Shown here: positions 27,828-36,192 of the stretch, piece by piece
Numbering within the stretch: the first letter of the stretch is position 1
How the letters are laid out: each line of letters begins with the position of its first letter
NCBI RefSeq assembly: GCF_005938225.1
Contig: NZ_VCPC01000003.1
Span: 682,001 to 746,000, forward strand
DNA: 64,000 nt
Reading direction: 5' to 3'
Source: Arenibacterium halophilum
GTDB lineage: Bacteria > Pseudomonadota > Alphaproteobacteria > Rhodobacterales > Rhodobacteraceae
The notes under the pieces: generated by a model
What the model was told of the DNA's origin: nothing
Databases searched by the model: none
What the model saw: only the letters and a program-made list of their open reading frames with translations
Made by a program: the position numbers and the translations under genes

Positions 27828-27907
27828 CGTGTTAGGAACAGTAGGCCAAGCGCGCGGGCACTGCCCCGGGGGGCAGGCAGGCATGGGATATGGGCGCGCT
27901 GTGTCAT
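27821..27907 (-). CDS. leuL: Leucine-rich leader peptide of leuA (28 aa)
   Basis: A short open frame from the ATG at 27907 to the TGA at 27821 encodes 28 residues ending LGLLFLTRL. Five of the last nine codons are leucine (CTT, CTA, CTG, CTA, CTC). CTA is rare in this GC-rich genome. The stop codon lies within the first stem of a perfect 10-base hairpin, the classical geometry of amino-acid attenuators. The frame ends 79 bases before the leuA ATG. There is no ribosome-binding site, and TATAAC eight bases upstream of the ATG puts the predicted transcript start at or next to the A of ATG. The mRNA is therefore probably leaderless, as shown for trp leader peptides in rhizobia. The peptide is a sensor of charged Leu-tRNA rather than a protein with its own function. 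Confidence 0.75.
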   Translation of the reverse strand: MTQRAHIPCLPAPRGSARALGLLFLTRL

Positions 27908-27915
27908 GGGCGCAG

Positions 27916-27943
27916 GTTATACCGGGCCTGCCGCGAATGAAAA
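27916..27943 (-). promoter_or_regulatory. Candidate promoter of leuL-leuA
   Basis: TATAAC at 27921-27916 is a good -10. TTTTCA at 27943-27938, with a 16-base spacer, is a weak -35. The predicted start point coincides within a base or two with the leader ATG at 27907. Confidence 0.4.
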
Positions 27944-28161
27944 GCGTGTTTTTTCGAAGGTTCGCCAAGACGCGATCTGGCGACAGCAAAGGCGATACCT
28001 GTGCAACTTGGCAACAGGGTGACGCTATTCACAGTCAGATCGCGCATTTAGGTTTTGCGTGCCGATGGGCGGCTTACAACTATGGTCTGTGCCGGAAAGC
28101 CGCACCACAAGCGCCACCGGAATCATACAAGAAACGGCGAAAGCCAGAGGCCATAGCAGTA

Positions 28162-29988
28162 ATGATCACGACATGCGCCACTCTGGCGCCTGCAGACCCG
28201 GCTGTGGAACTGGTGCTGGCCATCTGCGGCCTGCTGATCGGCCTGCTGATCTGGGTGCGCCGCTATCGTGACATGCCGGGCTATCGCCTGTTCGCCTTTT
28301 CGCTGGTTGGCATGTTCTGGTGGCTGCTGACGATGGGGTTTGAAATTTCGGCGCCCGTCGCGGATTGCAAGGTGTTCTGGGCCCGCGCCGCCTGGCCCGG
28401 CATCGTGGTAACGGCCACAAGCTGGGCGATGTTCCTGTATGAAAACGCCCTGTCGCGGCGGTTGCCTGTGCGGTTGCGGGTGCTTGGGTTGATCGTCGCG
28501 CCCGCCGTGATCAGCGCGATGGCCCTGACCAACCCTCTGCACCAGATGTTCTATGGTCCGGGTACGGTCATGACGTCCGGCGGTGATCGGCTGTCAATGT
28601 CCTATGACCACGAAACGCTGTTCTATATCTCCGTTGGCTACATCTATGTTCTGATCGTCACCAGCATCTCGATTGCGACGGCCGCGACCCTTCAGGCGGC
28701 CCCGATCCTGCGCCGCTTCTACGTCAAGCTGTTGCTGGTCACGATGGCGCCGATCGTGGCCAACCTGTGTTATCTGATCGGCGGCATGACCCTGTTCGCA
28801 GCCGATCCGACATCCTTTGCCTTTTCGTTTTCGCTGGTGGCGGTGATGTGGCTGATTGCTGACGGCCGCTGGATCGACAGCAGTGCCATGGGGCGCGATC
28901 TTCTGTTTTACACGTCGTCGGATCCGATCCTGATCGTAACCGAGGATGGGACGGTGAAGGAGTTCAACCCCGAGGCGCGCGCTGTCTTCGGGGCAGAGGC
29001 CGCCCACAAAGGCGGGCTTGCCTGGGACTTGCCCGATGCCGGTCCGGCACTTCGCGCGATTGCCGACGGCACCCGGCGTGCCGAAGAAACGCTGATCGAA
29101 CGTGGCAGCCGAAGCTACGCCCCGCGGATTTACCCGCTGCACTTCCGGCCCCGTAATGCCCGGGTCGGCTGGGTCGTGGTGCTGGCCGATGTGACGGCGC
29201 AACGGAATGCGGCGCGTACGATGCAAGAGGCGGCAGAACGGGCGCAGGCCGCGGATCTGGCCAAGACCAATTTCCTTGCAACCGTCAGCCACGAGCTGCG
29301 CACACCGCTGACGGTTATCCGGGGCGTGCTGAAGTTGCTGCAAGCCAACGCCAAGAACCTGCCACCAGAGCAGATAGACCAGTTGCTGGCCCGCGCTGTG
29401 CGCAATTCGGAAACGCTGGCCGTGCTGGTGAACGACCTGCTGGATCTCCAGCGCATCGAAAGCGGCGATTTGAACCTGCGCTGCGATGCGGTGGACCTGG
29501 GGGCCACACTGGACGAGGCGATAGCTGGCCTGCAGGGCGAGATCGATCAAAAATCAATCCTGATGGGACTGCGCCGCCCCGAAAGCCCGATCATCCTGCG
29601 TGGCGATGCAAAACGGGTGAAGCAGGTTCTGACCAACATCCTGTCCAATGCAATCAAATTCTCGACGGACGGTGGCGCGGTATCTGCGTGGTTTGAAATG
29701 GGCGATGGATTCGTGGATGTCGTGATCCGAGACCGAGGCATCGGGATTCCGGAGGGTGCCGAGGAAAAGGTATTCGGCCGTTTCACCCAGGTGGACGATT
29801 CCGAAACCCGCAGCGCCCGCGGCTCGGGCCTCGGACTGCATATCTCGCGCCGCATCATGCGCGAGCTGGACGGCGATATCAGCTATACCAGCGTACTCGG
29901 TAAAGGCTCGGTCTTCCGGATGCGCCTGCCCCTACAGGCCGACGCGGGTCTGTCGCAGGCCAAGCTAAACGCGCACGAACCCGCCTGA
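28162..29988 (+). CDS. Orphan membrane histidine kinase with 7TM N-terminal domain
   Basis: This 608-residue sensor kinase has about seven hydrophobic helices in residues 10-235 (first VELVLAICGLLIGLLIWVRR), matching the N-terminal 7TM histidine-kinase sensor type. A PAS-like domain follows at about 250-345 (YTSSDPILIVTEDGTVKEFN). The HisKA H-box is LATVSHELRTPLTVIRG with phospho-acceptor His377. The ATPase domain has QVLTNILSNAIKFS (N), VIRDRGIGIPEG (G1), GRFTQVDDS (F) and GSGLGLHISRRIM (G2). All catalytic residues are present. The start at 28162 has GAGG about 12 bases upstream. No response regulator adjoins it; the nearest REC protein is 14 kb away. The ligand is unknown. Confidence 0.9.
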   Translation: MITTCATLAPADPAVELVLAICGLLIGLLIWVRRYRDMPGYRLFAFSLVGMFWWLLTMGFEISAPVADCKVFWARAAWPGIVVTATSWAMFLYENALSRRLPVRLRVLGLIVAPAVISAMALTNPLHQMFYGPGTVMTSGGDRLSMSYDHETLFYISVGYIYVLIVTSISIATAATLQAAPILRRFYVKLLLVTMAPIVANLCYLIGGMTLFAADPTSFAFSFSLVAVMWLIADGRWIDSSAMGRDLLFYTSSDPILIVTEDGTVKEFNPEARAVFGAEAAHKGGLAWDLPDAGPALRAIADGTRRAEETLIERGSRSYAPRIYPLHFRPRNARVGWVVVLADVTAQRNAARTMQEAAERAQAADLAKTNFLATVSHELRTPLTVIRGVLKLLQANAKNLPPEQIDQLLARAVRNSETLAVLVNDLLDLQRIESGDLNLRCDAVDLGATLDEAIAGLQGEIDQKSILMGLRRPESPIILRGDAKRVKQVLTNILSNAIKFSTDGGAVSAWFEMGDGFVDVVIRDRGIGIPEGAEEKVFGRFTQVDDSETRSARGSGLGLHISRRIMRELDGDISYTSVLGKGSVFRMRLPLQADAGLSQAKLNAHEPA

Positions 29989-30012
29989 GCGAGTGCACGT
30001 TGAAATCGTGGC

Positions 30013-30138
30013 TGGGGGCTCTGCCCCCGTCCGCTCGCGCGGACTCCCCCGGGATATTTGGGCCCCAAAGAAGGAAGAGGAAGCCCGGTTTCCTGGGGAT
30101 GAAGGTTTCCCCTCCGGAGGCTTCGCGTGCAGCGCGAA
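30013..30138. repeat. Dispersed repeat, copy 4 (B half plus A hairpin)
   Basis: GGGGGCTCTGCCCCC and TCCGC-TCGC-GCGGA hairpins are followed by CTCCCCCGGGATATTTGGGC and CCCAAAGAAGG. A reversed A part (CCTCCGGAGG then TTCGCG-TGCAG-CGCGAA) lies at 30110-30138. It separates the convergent kinase and MORN genes. Confidence 0.75.
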
Positions 30139-30159
30139 AACGGCAGGAGGCCGCCGGGC

Positions 30160-31560
30160 TCACCCGTCGTCGCGGTTGAGCGCGCCGTTCTCCCAGGTGC
30201 CGCTGGCTTCCTGCCCAGAGGTGTAGCGCATTGTGCCCTGGCCCTGACGCTTGCCATCCACGAATTCGCCTTCGTAGACATCGCCATTGGCATAGGTCGC
30301 CGTGCCGCTGCCGGTCATTTCACCTTCGGCCCATTGGCCAACGTATCTGAACCCGTCAGGATAGGTGATTTCGCCCATGCCGTCGCGTTGCCCCGCCTTG
30401 AAGTCGCCGGTGTAGACAGACCCGTTGGCATAGGTGGCCGTGCCCTTGCCTTCGCGCTGGCCCGCGACCCAGTCGCCTTCGTAGCGGCGCCCGTCCGGGT
30501 AGGTATAGGTGCCTGTCCCATCGTTCAGCGCGTTCTTGAAACTGCCCTGGTAGACCGTGCCGTTGGCATAGGTCGCCGTGCCCTCGCCTTCGATCACCCC
30601 CGCGACCCAGTCGCCTTCATAAGTCGAGCCATCGGGATAGGTGATCGTGCCGGCGCCATCGGGCAGGTCGGCGCGGAACTGGCCCTCGTAGACCGATCCA
30701 TCTGGATAGGTCACGCGACCTTGGCCCTCGATCTGTCCCGCGACCCAGCTGCCTGTGTAGACATAGCCATCCGAGCCGGTGAACGTGCCCTGGCCATCGC
30801 GGCGGTCATCGGTAAAGCTGCCCTCATAGACATCGCCATTGGCATAGTCGACGCGGCCTTCGCCCTGGCGGCGACCGCCGGCGAATGCGCCGGTGTAGAT
30901 GTCGCCATTGGCCTGGATCAGCTTGCCCTGGCCTTCGCTTTGCCCGGCAACCCAGTCGCCTTCGTAAATCATGCCATCGGGCAGCGTCAGCTTGCCCGTG
31001 CCGCTGCGCTCGCCTGCGGCAATACCGCCTTCATAAACCGCGCCGTCGGAATAGGTGATCGTGCCCTGGCCCTGTTTCTCGCCATCCACCCAGTCGCCGG
31101 AATAGACGTATCCGCTGGGGCTGCGCATGGTGCCGGTGCCGTGAAGTTCGGCGTCGCGAAATTCGCCTTCGTAGCGCACGCCGTTGGCGTAAACGATCAG
31201 CCCGCTTCCATTGATCTTGCCGTCGGCCCATTCGCCCTCATACGTGCCGCCGTCGGAGAAGGTGATCTTGCCCACGCCTTCGGGTTTGCCCTTGGCGAAT
31301 TCACCCTCGTACACCGAACCGTTCGGAAACCGCGCAATGCCTTTGCCGCGGATTTCGCCGTCGACCCAGTCGCCGCTGTATTCATAGCCGTTGGGCAGCC
31401 GATAGGTTCCGGTGCCGTGCTGAAGCCCGCTGCGGAAGGTGCCCTCGTAGACGCCGCCGATATCGTCCTGCGTGGTCAGGATTTCCGAATTCTGCGCCTG
31501 CGCCGGAAGGGCCAGGGCCAGGGTCAGCGCGGCTGCGGTGGAAAGACTGGCTGTTTTCAT
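30160..31560 (-). CDS. Exported MORN-repeat protein with 18-19 tandem units
   Basis: The 466-residue protein has a signal peptide (MKTASLSTAAALTLALALPA, cleavage after AQA) and then consists almost entirely of 23-residue MORN units of the form YxGxW/FxxGxxxGxGxxxxxxG. I count 18 full units and a degenerate nineteenth (ASGTW). Residue six of each unit alternates Phe and Trp along most of the protein (F W F W F W I W F, then F W F W F W F W F W). This implies growth by duplication of unit pairs with one phase break after unit nine. MORN arrays form elongated beta sheets that bind lipids or proteins. A periplasmic or surface scaffold is the likely role. It diverges from nadE. Confidence 0.9.
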   Translation of the reverse strand: MKTASLSTAAALTLALALPAQAQNSEILTTQDDIGGVYEGTFRSGLQHGTGTYRLPNGYEYSGDWVDGEIRGKGIARFPNGSVYEGEFAKGKPEGVGKITFSDGGTYEGEWADGKINGSGLIVYANGVRYEGEFRDAELHGTGTMRSPSGYVYSGDWVDGEKQGQGTITYSDGAVYEGGIAAGERSGTGKLTLPDGMIYEGDWVAGQSEGQGKLIQANGDIYTGAFAGGRRQGEGRVDYANGDVYEGSFTDDRRDGQGTFTGSDGYVYTGSWVAGQIEGQGRVTYPDGSVYEGQFRADLPDGAGTITYPDGSTYEGDWVAGVIEGEGTATYANGTVYQGSFKNALNDGTGTYTYPDGRRYEGDWVAGQREGKGTATYANGSVYTGDFKAGQRDGMGEITYPDGFRYVGQWAEGEMTGSGTATYANGDVYEGEFVDGKRQGQGTMRYTSGQEASGTWENGALNRDDG

Positions 31561-31723
31561 GCGAGTGTCCGTCGGCCTCCTCGTGCCGGCGCGTGGATCG
31601 GGCCGACGAGGCAAAACTAGGCGACCCATCGGCGTGGGGCAATGTCTTTTGGCGCAATCGCCTTTTCCCCGGCCACCGATCTGGGTAAGGACAAGGCGAA
31701 CCAGGCAGAAGGGCGGGCATCGG

Positions 31724-33382
31724 ATGAGCGATCGGTTTCGGGTGACATTGGCGCAGCTCAACCCCGCCGTGGGGGACCTGGCAGGCAATGCGGCCAAGGC
31801 GCGCGAGGCCTGGGAACAGGGCCGCGATGCGGGGGCCGACCTGGTCGCGATGACCGAGATGTTCATCACCGGCTACAACGCGCAGGATCTGGTGAAGAAA
31901 CCTGCGTTTTACCTGGATGCGATCAGCCACATCCGCCAGTTGGCGGTTGATTGTGCCGATGGTCCGGCGCTTGCCATCGGCGGACCCTGGATCGAGGGCA
32001 CGCAGCTGTACAACGCCTATTTCATCCTCAAGGGCGGGCAAATCGCGAACACGGTGCTGAAGCATCACCTGCCCAATGAAACCGTCTTCGATGAGGTGCG
32101 GATTTTCGACTCCGGTCCGTTGGGCGGGCCCTATTCGGTCGGCAATACGCGCGTCGGCTCGCCGATCTGCGAAGATGCCTGGCACGAGGATGTGGCCGAG
32201 ACTCTGGCCGAGACGGGGGCCGAGTTCTTGCTGGTACCGAACGGTTCGCCCTATTACCGGGGCAAGCACGATACGCGGCTGAACCACATGGTTGCCCGCG
32301 TGGTCGAGACCGGCCTGCCGCTGATTTACCTCAACATGGTGGGCGGACAGGACGATCAGGTCTTCGACGGGGCAAGCTTTGGGTTGAACCCGGGTGGCAC
32401 GTTGGCCTTTCAGATGCCGCAGTTCGATGTGGCGATCACCCATGTCGATCTGCATCGGACGCCTGACGGCTGGCGGATCAAGCAGGGCGAGGAACACGCC
32501 CATGCCTCGGAGTGGGAGCAGGATTATCGCGTGATGGTGCAATCCCTGCGCGATTACATGGGCAAGACCGGGTTCAGGAAGGCGCTGCTGGGCCTGTCGG
32601 GCGGGGTGGACTCGGCGATTGTGGCCACCATAGCGGCGGATGCCATCGGGCCGGAAAACGTGCGCTGTGTGATGCTGCCGTCGGAATATACCTCGGCCGA
32701 GTCGCTGGAGGATGCCGAAGCAGCGGCGCGCGCGCTGGGTTGCCCCTATGACCATGTTCCGATCTCGCAGGCCCGCGCGGCGGTGACCGAGACTTTGGCG
32801 CCGATCTTCGCGGGCACCAAGCCCGACCTGACCGAGGAAAACATCCAGTCGCGTCTGCGCGGGCTGCTGCTGATGGCGATGAGCAACAAGTTCGGCGAGA
32901 TGCTGCTGACCACGGGCAACAAATCCGAGGTCGCGGTGGGGTATGCCACGATCTATGGCGACATGGCGGGGGGGTACAATCCGATCAAGGATCTCTACAA
33001 GACCCGCGTGTTCGAGACCTGCCGCTGGCGCAATGAAAACCACCGCGACTGGATGATGGGGCCGAAGGGCACGGTGATCCCGGAACGGATCATCACCAAA
33101 CCGCCTTCGGCCGAGTTGCGTCCCGACCAGAAGGACAGCGACAGCCTGCCGGACTATCCCGACCTCGACGCAATGCTGGAGATCCTGGTGGACCGCGACG
33201 GGTCAATCGCCGATTGCGTGGCTGCGGGCTTCGACCGTGAGGTGGCGCAAAAGGTTGAGCGGTTGATTTACCTGAGTGAATACAAGAGGTTCCAATCCGC
33301 GCCCGGCGCGCGGCTGACAAAAGGGGCCTTCTGGCTGGACAGGCGCTATCCCATCGTCAACCGCTGGCGCGATCCTTCTTAG
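31724..33382 (+). CDS. nadE: Glutamine-dependent NAD+ synthetase
   Basis: NadE amidates deamido-NAD+ to NAD+, using ammonia freed from glutamine. The 552 residues have two domains. The N-terminal nitrilase-type glutaminase (1-260) contains VTLAQLNPAVGDLAGNAAKA, the Glu in TEMFITGY, the Lys in KHHLPNETVFDE and the catalytic Cys in GSPICEDAWH. The C-terminal synthetase (about 265-552) contains the pyrophosphatase loop GLSGGVDSAIVATIA near residue 291, then LTTGNKSEVAVGYATIYGDM. The ATG at 31724 is the first with family similarity. nadD, for the preceding step, is also in the window but 19 kb away. Confidence 0.97.
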   Translation: MSDRFRVTLAQLNPAVGDLAGNAAKAREAWEQGRDAGADLVAMTEMFITGYNAQDLVKKPAFYLDAISHIRQLAVDCADGPALAIGGPWIEGTQLYNAYFILKGGQIANTVLKHHLPNETVFDEVRIFDSGPLGGPYSVGNTRVGSPICEDAWHEDVAETLAETGAEFLLVPNGSPYYRGKHDTRLNHMVARVVETGLPLIYLNMVGGQDDQVFDGASFGLNPGGTLAFQMPQFDVAITHVDLHRTPDGWRIKQGEEHAHASEWEQDYRVMVQSLRDYMGKTGFRKALLGLSGGVDSAIVATIAADAIGPENVRCVMLPSEYTSAESLEDAEAAARALGCPYDHVPISQARAAVTETLAPIFAGTKPDLTEENIQSRLRGLLLMAMSNKFGEMLLTTGNKSEVAVGYATIYGDMAGGYNPIKDLYKTRVFETCRWRNENHRDWMMGPKGTVIPERIITKPPSAELRPDQKDSDSLPDYPDLDAMLEILVDRDGSIADCVAAGFDREVAQKVERLIYLSEYKRFQSAPGARLTKGAFWLDRRYPIVNRWRDPS

Positions 33383-33430
33383 GGTGAATGCGGGCTCTGC
33401 CGCCATCGGCGAGAACCTGAAAAGGACAAG

Positions 33431-33557
33431 AGGGGGCTCTGCCCCCGCCCGCTGCGCGGACTCCCCCGGAGTATTTCGGGAATAATGAAGGGGATCACGT
33501 CTGCTTTTTTGAGGCAATAAACATCCTCGCCGGGGGCATCGCGCGGCACGCGCGATC
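33431..33557. repeat. Dispersed repeat, copy 5 (B half, then reversed A half)
   Basis: GGGGGCTCTGCCCCC, CCCGC-TGC-GCGGA and CTCCCCCGGAGTATTTCGGG occupy 33431-33482. A reversed A half with TTTTTTGAGGC, CATCCTCGCCGGGGGC and the perfect hairpin ATCGCGCG-GCA-CGCGCGAT ends at 33557. It fills the gap between convergent nadE and the small zincin gene. Confidence 0.75.
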
Positions 33558-33571
33558 AGGGCGCGGCGAGG

Positions 33572-33964
33572 CTATTCCCACCATCGGTCGATTTCGGCGA
33601 TGTCATCGTCGCTCCAGCCGAAGTGATGCGCGAATTCGTGGATCGTGACATGGGCGATCAGCGAGGCCAGCGCGACATCGCCGCGCCCGCGCCACTCGGC
33701 CAGGATCGGTTCGCGGAACAGCCAGACCGTGTCCGGCGCCATGGGCGTATCCCAGACGGATTTCTCGGTCAGGGGGATGCCTTCGTAGAGGCCTGTGAGA
33801 TCGACGGGATCGGTGATATCGAGTTCGGCCAGCATCTCGGGCGCGGGCCAATCGGCCACGATCAGCGCCACTTCGGCGGCGTGGGGTCGGAATGGGCTGG
33901 GCAGGGCGTTGATCGTGGTGTGCGCCACGCGATAAAAATACTGCTCTGACGTGTCGCGGCTCAT
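33572..33964 (-). CDS. Small metallopeptidase-like (zincin) protein
   Basis: This 130-residue protein belongs to the short zincin-like metallopeptidase family found across alphaproteobacteria and actinobacteria. The zinc motif is HEFAH at residues 109-113 in AHVTIHEFAHHFGWSDDDIA; the Asp/Glu residues after it match the family pattern. The preceding LTGLYEGIPLTEKSV and PDTVWLFREPIL are also family features. The ATG at 33964 gives the usual length, although no clear ribosome-binding site precedes it. An ATG at 34030 would add 22 unconserved residues. It is cytosolic, with no known substrate. wrbA lies on the opposite strand 154 bases away. Confidence 0.83.
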   Translation of the reverse strand: MSRDTSEQYFYRVAHTTINALPSPFRPHAAEVALIVADWPAPEMLAELDITDPVDLTGLYEGIPLTEKSVWDTPMAPDTVWLFREPILAEWRGRGDVALASLIAHVTIHEFAHHFGWSDDDIAEIDRWWE

Positions 33965-34117
33965 GTCAGCGATATAGGCGACGGGCCGGTCAGGCAGAAG
34001 GGGGGCGCGGCGCATTGTGCAATGGCGCATGGCGGACGTGCGCCGATCTGGAGTGACCAAAGCCGTGGGCGACCTAAGTTGCATGAGAACGAAGCAACCC
34101 ACGGAAAGGACACGCCC

Positions 34118-34708
34118 ATGAGCTCTGTCAAACTGCTGATTCCCTTCTACACCACCTATGGTACCAATCATGCGATGGCGGAACATGCCGCCGAAGTCGC
34201 CCGCGAGGCGGGTGCGGATGTCCGACTGCGCCGGTTTGCCGAAACGGCGCCTGACGAAGTGGTAAACGGGCAGGACGCGTGGAAAGCTCAGCTGGAGAAA
34301 ATGCAGGACATTCCTGTTGTCACCACCGATGACATGGAATGGGCCGATGCCTACTTGTTGTCGGCACCCACGCGCTATGGTTCGGTGCCGTCGCAAGTGC
34401 AGGCCTTCATCGACACGCTCGGTCCGCTTTGGCAGAAGGGCGCGTTGGCCGACAAGGTTGCAAGCGCAATGACCTCGACCTCGACCGCGCATGGCGGGCG
34501 CGAATCGACCCTGCTGGGGCTCTACGTGACCTTCATGCACTGGGGCGCTGTCATCGTGGCGCCGGGCTACACGGATGAAGTGATGTTCGAGCTTGGGACA
34601 CCGTATGGCGCCTCGGCCAATGCCGGCGAAGCCACTGACACGGTCAAGAAGGTGGTCGCACATCAGACACGCCGGGTGATCGACATGGCAGGCCGAATCT
34701 CGGGGTAG
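34118..34708 (+). CDS. wrbA: NAD(P)H:quinone oxidoreductase WrbA family flavoprotein
   Basis: WrbA is a tetrameric FMN protein that reduces quinones by two electrons and limits redox cycling. The 196-residue protein starts with the flavodoxin phosphate loop IPFYTTYGTNHAMAE. Later blocks are DAYLLSAPTRYGSVPSQVQA, LADKVASAMTSTSTAHGGRE and LLGLYVTFMHWGAVIVAPGY; these match WrbA rather than generic flavodoxins. GGAAAGGA eight bases before the ATG at 34118 supports the start, although the frame is open upstream. It is transcribed ahead of a FAD oxidoreductase gene with an 87-base gap. Confidence 0.9.
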   Translation: MSSVKLLIPFYTTYGTNHAMAEHAAEVAREAGADVRLRRFAETAPDEVVNGQDAWKAQLEKMQDIPVVTTDDMEWADAYLLSAPTRYGSVPSQVQAFIDTLGPLWQKGALADKVASAMTSTSTAHGGRESTLLGLYVTFMHWGAVIVAPGYTDEVMFELGTPYGASANAGEATDTVKKVVAHQTRRVIDMAGRISG

Positions 34709-34795
34709 GTGTAACCAGGGCACAGGCGCGGGCATTCTGGTACAGCCTGCTCCGGCCCACTGGACCGGCCTGTGGCGGCTTGGCTAAATGCCGTT

Positions 34796-36127
34796 ATGCC
34801 CGGTCCGACGCTGCCACCGTTTGAGAGTGACCACCGCCTGCCTGATCGCGTCGATACCGTCGTGATCGGCGGCGGAATCGTGGGGGCGTCCACGGCGCTG
34901 GAACTGGTCGAACGGGGCCAGTCCGTGCTGCTTTGCGAGAAGGGTCAGATCGCGGGCGAGCAATCCAGCCGCAACTGGGGCTGGGTGCGCCTGTCGCAGC
35001 GTGATCCGCGCGAGATTCCCCTGATGATCGAATCGATCCGCCTGTGGCACGGGCTTGAGGCGCGCACAGGGCAGCGCACGGGCTATCGCGCCTCTGGCAT
35101 CCTGTTTGGTTGCAGGTCCGAGCGCGAGGTCGAGAACAACGGGGCTTGGGCGCGGCATCTGGAAGGGCGCGATTCCGTGAATGCGCGCATCGTCAGCGGG
35201 TCAGAACTGGATACGCTGCTTCCGGGGCGCAATCTGGCGCTGAAGGGCGCGCTGTATTCTCCGACCGATGGCAGGGCCGAACCGCAGTGGGCGACCACTG
35301 CTATTGCCGATGCCGCGCGTAGGGCCGGGGCCACGGTGATGACCAGTTGCGCCGTGCGCAGTCTGTACCTTGAGGCCGGGCGGGTGGCCGGCGTGGTGAC
35401 CGAGAAAGGCCGCGTGCGTGCCGATGCGGTGGTGCTTGCCGCTGGCGCGTGGTCGCGGCTGTTCGCGGGCAATTCCGGGGTGGCGCTGCCGCAGTTGAAG
35501 GTGCTGAACACCGTCATGCGCACCACCCCTGTCGATGGGCCCGAGACTGCGCTGTGGTCGGATGAGTTTGCCTTTCGCAAGCGGGTCGACGGGGGCTATT
35601 CCGTGGCTTCGGGCCATGAAAACACGGTTGATATCGTGCCCGACAGCTTTCGCCTTGCTCGGGCCTTTCTACCGGCACTGCGGGCCGAGTGGCGCTCGCT
35701 ACGGTTTCGGCTGTCATCGCGCTGGGGCGAAGAGGCGGCGCAGGCGCGGCGCTGGCGACCGGACGAGATGACGGCGTTTGAACAGTGCCGCGTGCTGGAC
35801 CCGGCGCCCTCTCGGCATGCACTCCGGCGCAGCCTGGCCGCCCTGCGTCGGGCGTTCCCGATATTTGAGCAGGCCGATGTGGTGCAAAGCTGGGCCGGCA
35901 TGATCGATGTGACTCCGGATGCGGTCCCGGTCATTTCGGGCGTCGATACGGTGCCGGGGCTGTTCATCGCCACCGGATTTTCCGGGCATGGCTTTGGCAT
36001 CGGTCCGGGGGCGGGCTGTTTGATGGCCGATATGGTTATGGGCACCGCTCCGGTGGTGGACCCGACGCCGTTCCGCCTGTCGCGGTTCCACGATGGCAGC
36101 CGGGTGAGGCCCGACCCGGGGTACTGA
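34796..36127 (+). CDS. FAD-dependent oxidoreductase of the D-amino-acid dehydrogenase/DAO family
   Basis: This 443-residue flavoenzyme has the Rossmann FAD motif VVIGGGIVGASTALELVERG near residues 22-41, followed by the acidic strand end VLLCEKGQIAGEQSSRNWGW. The SSRNWGW segment is typical of the DAO/DadA and glycine-oxidase-like group. VRADAVVLAAGAWS and the C-terminal FIATGFSGHGFGIGPGAG close the FAD site. It probably oxidises an amino or imino acid, with electrons going to quinone or oxygen; the substrate cannot be named. The ATG at 34796 is chosen; a GTG at 34772 is possible. No transporter or aminotransferase gene adjoins it to help. Confidence 0.85.
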   Translation: MPGPTLPPFESDHRLPDRVDTVVIGGGIVGASTALELVERGQSVLLCEKGQIAGEQSSRNWGWVRLSQRDPREIPLMIESIRLWHGLEARTGQRTGYRASGILFGCRSEREVENNGAWARHLEGRDSVNARIVSGSELDTLLPGRNLALKGALYSPTDGRAEPQWATTAIADAARRAGATVMTSCAVRSLYLEAGRVAGVVTEKGRVRADAVVLAAGAWSRLFAGNSGVALPQLKVLNTVMRTTPVDGPETALWSDEFAFRKRVDGGYSVASGHENTVDIVPDSFRLARAFLPALRAEWRSLRFRLSSRWGEEAAQARRWRPDEMTAFEQCRVLDPAPSRHALRRSLAALRRAFPIFEQADVVQSWAGMIDVTPDAVPVISGVDTVPGLFIATGFSGHGFGIGPGAGCLMADMVMGTAPVVDPTPFRLSRFHDGSRVRPDPGY

Positions 36128-36192
36128 GCGCCCCGACGAACTGGACAAACCGGGGTTCCTGTGACAACACGCGCCCAAGCTGGAGAACCCTG

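Noticed and set aside
30160-31560. Tandem DNA periodicity in the MORN gene as a possible CRISPR array
   Set aside because: The periodicity (69 and 138 bases) is translated as MORN units without unique spacers, and there are no cas genes.
31382-33043. Long minus-strand frame across nadE and the first MORN codons
   Set aside because: It conflicts with two well-supported genes and has no motif.
33965-34117. N-terminal extension of WrbA and of the small zincin into their shared gap
   Set aside because: Both frames are open, but the added residues are unlike the families. The ATGs at 34118 and 33964 give normal lengths.
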